From Streptococcaceae bacterium ESL0687 (GTDB taxonomy: Bacteria > Bacillota > Bacilli > Lactobacillales > Streptococcaceae), in the NCBI GenBank assembly GCA_029392475.1, contig CP113940.1:496001-560000 (forward strand): a stretch of DNA of 64,000 nucleotides, written 5' to 3'. The notes under the pieces were generated by a model, which searched no databases, was not told the origin of the DNA, and worked only from the letters and a program-made list of their open reading frames with translations. Below, piece after piece: positions 59,908 through 64,000 of the stretch; position 1 is the stretch's first letter; each line of letters begins with the position of its first letter. The position numbers and the translations under genes are program-made.

Positions 59908-60909
59908 TCAAATATTTAAAAGAAAGATCAAACAGATGGCATAGAGGGCTTGAAGAGCGCCACCAAGGAATCCAAAGGCTAAAAATGCTTTTCCATTTTG
60001 AATAAATTTCTTAAAGTTGAGGCGGAGGCCAATTGCAGCAAGGGCACTTATCTCGAGCCAACCACTTAGATAATGGGCTGATTGATTAATGCCAGACGGT
60101 AAGTTGAAGAAGCTATTAACCAGGCAGACTAGGATAAAGGCAAAAACATACCAGGGAAGAAGTTTTCCCTTCTTAGCTGGTATTTTATCAATTTTATTAA
60201 TACTATCTTCTTTTAGATAAAATTTCATGAAAATAATAACCACAGGTAGCATCATAATTCTTAATATTTTAAAAAGCATGGCTAGCTTTATCTGGCTATC
60301 ACCTAAAAAGGCTGCACTGGCTACAACTTGGCCGACTGATTGTAAACTTCCCCCAACCAAAGCCGCCTGCCTAAGGGTATCTTGCGGGAACAAGAGACTT
60401 GCAAGTAGGGCCAGAACAAACATCATAACCGTCCCAAGAAGGTTGACCAGGATAATAGCCTGTCCCTTGTCCTCATCGGAAGCTTTAATTGATGGTGCGA
60501 TTGAGGCTATGGCAGAAGAACCACAAACAGCGGTACCACCAGCTACTAGGAGGGACAACTTTTTATTGATGGAAATTTTTTTTCCTAATGAGACAATGGT
60601 CATAATAGTCAGGGTCATAAGAATCACGATGTAGAAGAAACTTTTGAAGCCTAAACTTAGGATACTAGTGACATTTACACTAAAGCCTAAAAGAAGGACA
60701 GATACTTCAAGAAATTTACTTTCAGAAAATTTCGTTCCAGGCTCCCATTTCTGTTCTTGAAATTTAGTATTACCTAGTAGAATACCTAAAACTAGAGCAA
60801 GACTTGCACTTCCAATTTGCGGTATGAAATTTGCTAGAAGCTTACTAATAAAGGCTAGACAGATGGATAAAAGAATGCCAGGTAAGAGTTGTTTGATGTT
60901 TATTTTCAT
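59908..60909 (-). CDS. YeiH family putative sulfate/anion exporter (UPF0324)
   Basis: 333 aa membrane protein with about 10 segments. The conserved GTAVCGSSAIASIAPSIKA tract (around residue 125) and the GGSLQSVGQVVASAAFLGD tract place it in the YeiH/UPF0324 family. The function of the family is poorly defined; sulfonate or anion transport has been suggested. RBS AGAGGA is about 11 nt from the ATG, rather far. Divergent from the CsbD-like gene; minus-strand TAGAAT (60973-60978) is the likely -10. Confidence 0.88.
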   Translation of the reverse strand: MKINIKQLLPGILLSICLAFISKLLANFIPQIGSASLALVLGILLGNTKFQEQKWEPGTKFSESKFLEVSVLLLGFSVNVTSILSLGFKSFFYIVILMTLTIMTIVSLGKKISINKKLSLLVAGGTAVCGSSAIASIAPSIKASDEDKGQAIILVNLLGTVMMFVLALLASLLFPQDTLRQAALVGGSLQSVGQVVASAAFLGDSQIKLAMLFKILRIMMLPVVIIFMKFYLKEDSINKIDKIPAKKGKLLPWYVFAFILVCLVNSFFNLPSGINQSAHYLSGWLEISALAAIGLRLNFKKFIQNGKAFLAFGFLGGALQALYAICLIFLLNI

Positions 60910-61008
60910 TATTTTATTTTCCTCTCTTTTGGATGCTGACTTTAAAAAAATTAATCGAAAGAAGTCTTATTTATTCTAACATTTTATAAGTATGAAAAGG
61001 CTTATTTC

Positions 61009-61037
61009 TTGAATATAAAATTTAATTTTGTTATATT
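61009..61037 (+). promoter_or_regulatory. Promoter of CsbD/LEA-like gene
   Basis: TTGAAT (61009-61014), 17 bp, TATATT (61032-61037); RBS AAGGAG 61066-61071. It looks like a housekeeping sigma promoter, not a sigma-B type. Confidence 0.65.
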
Positions 61038-61078
61038 TAAAACATATTAAAAGTATATATAAATTAAGGAGATTTATT

Positions 61079-61639
61079 ATGGCAGACAATGGAAATGTAG
61101 ATAAAGTAAAAGGAAAAGTAGAAACAGCAGCAGGTAATGTTACAGGTGATAACAAGAAGAAAGCTGAAGGTTTCTTTGATGAATTAGTTGGAAAGACTAA
61201 AGAAGTGGCTTCAAAAGTTGGCAAGGCTGCCGAAGATGTAGCTGAAAAAACTGGTGATCTTTTTGACGACGCTAAGAAAAAATTTGAAGAAGCAAAAGAC
61301 AAGGCTCCTGAAAAAACAGAAGAGTTAAAGGAAGAAGCTGGTAAAGTAGCTGATAAAGCTAAAGAAGTAGCAGGTAAAGTAGCTGAAAAAGCTGGTGAAT
61401 TCAAGGATTCAGCCAAGGAAGAGTCTGAAAAGGTTGTCGATAAGGCCAAAGAATTAGCTGATAAAACAGCTGAAAAGGTTGACCAAGCAAAAGAAAAGGC
61501 AAAAGACAAGGCTGAGGATGCAAAGGAAAAAGCTTCTGACGCCAAAGATGCTGCTGAAGATAAGGCTAAAGAAGTTAAGGATGCTGCTTCTGACAAAGTT
61601 GACGAAGCAAAAGATAAAGTAGAAGAAGCAAAAAAATAA
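61079..61639 (+). CDS. CsbD-like stress protein with LEA-type helical extension
   Basis: 186 aa. The first 45 or so residues have CsbD character (KVKGKVETAAGNVTGDNKKK). The remaining 140 are extremely rich in Lys, Ala, Glu and Asp, in recurring units such as DKAKE, EKAGE, DAKEKA and DEAKDKVEEA, which would form an amphipathic or single alpha-helix like plant group 3 LEA proteins. No aromatic residues except three Phe near the start of the repeat region and one in GEFKD; no cysteine. The start is set by AAGGAG; an earlier ATG at 61028 lies in the promoter. Likely a desiccation, acid or membrane-stress protectant; function inferred. Confidence 0.82.
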   Translation: MADNGNVDKVKGKVETAAGNVTGDNKKKAEGFFDELVGKTKEVASKVGKAAEDVAEKTGDLFDDAKKKFEEAKDKAPEKTEELKEEAGKVADKAKEVAGKVAEKAGEFKDSAKEESEKVVDKAKELADKTAEKVDQAKEKAKDKAEDAKEKASDAKDAAEDKAKEVKDAASDKVDEAKDKVEEAKK

Positions 61640-61746
61640 ACTTAGTTGACTAGCTTGAGCTGACGAATATGGGCTCTTTGGAGTCCTTAAAATCCCTTGG
61701 CGATGATTTATTACATGAAATTTTGAAATGATTTTCATTAAATTTG
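61640..61746 (+). other. Short gap, nothing clear
   Basis: Between the CsbD/LEA-like gene and the M-box promoter. I see no gene and no convincing terminator; GGCTCTTTGGAGTCC (61673-61687) is a weak imperfect repeat. Confidence 0.4.
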
Positions 61747-61775
61747 TTGACAGGGGATTTTTTTTAGTTTATATT
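61747..61775 (+). promoter_or_regulatory. Consensus promoter of M-box/mgtA transcript
   Basis: TTGACA (61747-61752), 17 bp, TATATT (61770-61775). Confidence 0.85.
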
Positions 61776-61792
61776 AAGGATAAAGTTAAATA

Positions 61793-61945
61793 TTTGTTAG
61801 GTGAGGCTCCTATTTGGACATAAGCTACTGCCGCGAAAGAATCGAGAGACTCTTAGTTGGTAGAACAGGGATGATCGTGAAGGTTATCCATAATGTAGCT
61901 GATATTTTATATCTACGCCCTATAGTGCTAAAGCTCAACATAAGA
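61793..61945 (+). ncRNA. M-box (ykoK) Mg2+-sensing riboswitch
   Basis: The order of conserved blocks is that of the M-box aptamer: GTTAGGTGAGGCTCCTAT, GCTACTGCC, GAGAGAC, GGT..AACAGG, GTAGCT, then CTACGCCCTATAGTGCTAAA. It lies between a consensus promoter and an intrinsic terminator, upstream of an mgtA-type ATPase. In the studied examples Mg2+ folds the aptamer and permits the terminator, so expression rises in Mg2+ shortage. Confidence 0.93.
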
Positions 61946-61989
61946 TCATGATGCTAAAAAGCATGCTCTTTGTTGAGTGTGCTTTTTTT
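61934..61989 (+). terminator. M-box expression-platform terminator
   Basis: CTCAACA (61934-61940) pairs with TGTTGAG (61971-61977); inner AAGA/TCTT and ATGCT/AGCAT pairs, loop AAAA, then seven T at 61983-61989. Confidence 0.9.
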
Positions 61990-62120
61990 CGGTAGGTATT
62001 TTGTAAATTGCTTAACTTGTATCTGGCTAAATAAGGAATCTTGATGGTAGATTTTATGTTATTACATATACGATATGTATACATAGTATGAAAAATCAAT
62101 CATGAGACTGGAGGATACGT
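61990..62120 (+). other. Post-riboswitch leader of mgtA
   Basis: 131 nt from the riboswitch terminator to the ATG. It contains AT-rich sequence with ATACGATATGTATACATAGTAT (an imperfect palindrome, about 62068-62090) and the RBS GGAGG. No ORF is seen. A second promoter here is possible but weak. Confidence 0.35.
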
Positions 62121-64000
62121 ATGAAAAAAATGGACACTAAAAAAAGTTTTGCAAAAGAAGTAGAACTTAAGAAATTTGCCTTTCTTTCAGAAGAAGATCT
62201 GTATAAGGCCCTAGGGTCTTCAAATCAGGGTATTTCTGAAGAGGAAGCTGAAAAAAGATTGGAACAATACGGACCAAATAAGATTGATGCAGAAAAGCCG
62301 ACCCCTGCCTGGCTCTTATTTTTAGAATCATTTAAAGATCCTTTTGTATTAGTACTTGCAGGTCTAATGGTCGTATCAATGCTTACGGATGATTTCCAAG
62401 CAGCCTTTATCATGGCAATTATGATACTTGCCAGTTCGACTATTTCCTTTGTCCAGGAATATCGTTCGCAGAAGGCAAGCCTTAAGCTAAAAATTCTTAT
62501 CGAAAATACCTGTGCGGTTACTCGTGGGGGTGAAACCAAAGAAATTCCTATGGATGATGTTGTTCCAGGAGATATCGTAACTCTTGCGACAGGAGACATG
62601 ATTCCAGCTGATGCTCGTCTTATCTGGGCTAAGGACTTATTCATTAACCAATCATCTTTAACAGGTGAATCTCTACCGGTTGAAAAATTTGTAAATCCAG
62701 GATTTAAGTCTGAATCAGATGGGTCAGCAATTGACATGAAGGACTTAGTATTTACTGGAACAGATATCTTAAGTGGACAAGGTAAGGCTATTATCTTGAA
62801 AACAGGTCAAAGTACCTTCTTTGGAGATATTGCCTTAAATGCTACTAAAAAACGTGGTAAAACATCTTTTGATAGTGGACTTTACCGTGTCAGTCAGCTT
62901 CTTCTTAGGATGTCACTAATTCTTTTCCCAGTTGTTCTTTTAATCAATGGGGTTACAAAGGGTGATTGGTCTGAGGCCTTCTTCTTTGCCATTGCTGTAG
63001 CAGTAGGTTTAACACCTGAGATGCTTCCAATGATTGTAACAAGTAACCTGGCTAAGGGTGCTATGACACTTTCAAAAGAAAAGGTTATTGTTAAAGAACT
63101 TCCTTCAATTCAAAACTTAGGAAGTATGGATGTTCTTTGTACCGATAAGACAGGTACAATTACAGAAGACCGAGTTGTTTTAGTTCAACATTTAAATCCA
63201 CTTGGTGAAAATAACGATGATGTTCTAGACCTTGCCTTCTTGAACTCATCTTATCAAACTGGTTGGAAAAACCTAATGGACGTGGCTGTTATCAATTACT
63301 ATGATGAAACAGCCCGCAAGGAACCTTTTACTAATGTTGAAAAAATAGATGAAATTCCTTTTGACTTCTCACGTCGCCGCCTAACTGTTGTTATTAAGGC
63401 CGATGGCCACCAATTAATGATTACTAAAGGTGCTGTTGAAGAGATGGAAAGCATCTGTTCATATGTTGAAATAAATGGTGAGACTGTTCCTTTAACAGAT
63501 GATCTGAAAAGTCAAATGCGCAAGCTAAATACTGAGTTAAATGAAAAGGGAATGCGTGTTATCGCTGTTGCCATTAAAAAAGATGTTCATGATAATGCCG
63601 TCTACTCAGTAGCTGATGAAAAAGATATGGTTCTTGTCGGATTCATGGGCTTCCTTGATCCTGTTAAAGAATCTGCAAAAACTGCTATTTCATCCCTTCA
63701 TGATCACGGGGTTGCCGTTAAAGTTTTAACCGGTGACAATGAAATTGTAGCTAAAAAAGTTTGTCGCGATGTTGGTATTGACGCTGACAACTATGTCCTT
63801 GGTCTTGATATTGATAGTATGAGTCAGGAAGAACTTGCTGAAAAAGCAAGGACAGTAAACCTATTTGCTAAACTTAATCCTATGCAAAAATCTCGTATTA
63901 TCGAAGCCATCAAGGCTGACAATCATACTGTTGGATTTATGGGAGACGGGATCAATGATGCACCTGCTCTTAGAACAGCTGATGTGGGTATTTCAGTTGA
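62121..64000 (+). CDS. mgtA: Magnesium-translocating P-type ATPase (MgtA type), 3' end outside window
   Basis: P3B-type ATPase that imports Mg2+. The frame is open from ATG 62121 (GGAGG 6 nt upstream) to the window end: 626 residues of about 880-900. In order: cation ATPase N domain, two membrane helices (VLVLAGLMVVSM and the next), actuator loop SLTGESLPVEK, helices three and four with VGLTPEMLPMIVTSNLAKGA (MgtA-like), phosphorylation site Asp342 in CTDKTGT, nucleotide-binding TKGAVEEM, and TGDNE and MGDGINDAPAL hinge motifs. The rest of the membrane domain is missing. Control by the M-box in its leader supports Mg2+ as the substrate. Confidence 0.95.
   Translation, partial: MKKMDTKKSFAKEVELKKFAFLSEEDLYKALGSSNQGISEEEAEKRLEQYGPNKIDAEKPTPAWLLFLESFKDPFVLVLAGLMVVSMLTDDFQAAFIMAIMILASSTISFVQEYRSQKASLKLKILIENTCAVTRGGETKEIPMDDVVPGDIVTLATGDMIPADARLIWAKDLFINQSSLTGESLPVEKFVNPGFKSESDGSAIDMKDLVFTGTDILSGQGKAIILKTGQSTFFGDIALNATKKRGKTSFDSGLYRVSQLLLRMSLILFPVVLLINGVTKGDWSEAFFFAIAVAVGLTPEMLPMIVTSNLAKGAMTLSKEKVIVKELPSIQNLGSMDVLCTDKTGTITEDRVVLVQHLNPLGENNDDVLDLAFLNSSYQTGWKNLMDVAVINYYDETARKEPFTNVEKIDEIPFDFSRRRLTVVIKADGHQLMITKGAVEEMESICSYVEINGETVPLTDDLKSQMRKLNTELNEKGMRVIAVAIKKDVHDNAVYSVADEKDMVLVGFMGFLDPVKESAKTAISSLHDHGVAVKVLTGDNEIVAKKVCRDVGIDADNYVLGLDIDSMSQEELAEKARTVNLFAKLNPMQKSRIIEAIKADNHTVGFMGDGINDAPALRTADVGISV

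Noticed and set aside
60976-61596. 206-codon minus-strand ORF rich in Ser, Ala, Leu and Phe opposite the CsbD/LEA-like gene
   Set aside because: It is the antisense image of the Lys/Glu/Ala repeats (AAA, GAA, GCT codons), has no RBS, and the plus-strand gene has promoter and RBS.

Overview
The window is about 64 kb of low-GC Gram-positive chromosome with dense genes and no rRNA, tRNA, insertion sequence, prophage or CRISPR array that I can see. Gene order and protein lengths point to the family Streptococcaceae. The evidence is the pbp2b-recR-ddl-murF-prfC run, glmU-nudix-macP-mtnN, an Ami-type oligopeptide transporter (659/499/306/350/306 aa), a PyrR-attenuated pyrimidine cluster with a two-subunit PyrK/PyrDb dihydroorotate dehydrogenase, and pepC. 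The genus cannot be fixed from sequence reading alone. Promoters are largely of the extended -10 type (TGnTATAAT) and most ribosome binding sites are strong GGAGG-like sites.

Layout. 1-4910: the 3' part of aspS, then gatCAB (tRNA-dependent amidation). 4998-6433: two transcriptional regulators. 6505-14084: gpmA, then a wall-synthesis and repair run (pbp2b, recR, ddl, murF) and release factor RF3. 14133-19924: an accessory-looking locus with a sortase and an LPXTG CnaB adhesin on the minus strand, divergent from a LytTR regulator with a DUF3021 membrane partner and a two-gene ABC exporter. 20015-24968: DEAD-box helicase with a long leader, then glmU, an ADP-ribose pyrophosphatase, macP and mtnN. 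25071-27978: a three-gene NAD salvage operon (pncB, nadE, nadD). 28063-33880: pepC, a MATE exporter, ligA and a diacylglycerol-kinase-family gene. 34023-40518: the oligopeptide ABC transporter. 40633-42780: a small membrane protein and glmS. 43060-55787: a roughly 13 kb pyrimidine cluster from pyrR to pyrC that includes carAB and an unexpected ferredoxin-NADP reductase. 55930-61639: a small membrane protein, FMN reductase, folC, a membrane-anchored hydrolase, a paired half-size transporter, a YeiH-like protein and a CsbD/LEA-like stress protein. 61747-64000: an Mg2+-sensing M-box riboswitch and the 5' part of an mgtA-type P-type ATPase.

How the genes work together. Cell-envelope building recurs: glmS and glmU make UDP-GlcNAc, ddl and murF finish the peptidoglycan precursor, PBP2b polymerises and crosslinks it, and MacP is a PBP2a activator in pneumococcus. 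Nutrient sensing is visible in cis elements: a CodY-like box at the peptide transporter, NagR-like sites at glmS, a PyrR attenuator at pyrR and an M-box before mgtA. The most interesting unexplained features are the helicase leader (terminator-like hairpin plus mini-ORF), the LytTR/DUF3021/ABC/LPXTG/sortase locus, two adjacent genes with promoters placed for leaderless mRNAs, and the reductase with paired inverted repeats inside the pyrimidine cluster. No wholly new system is demonstrated here.
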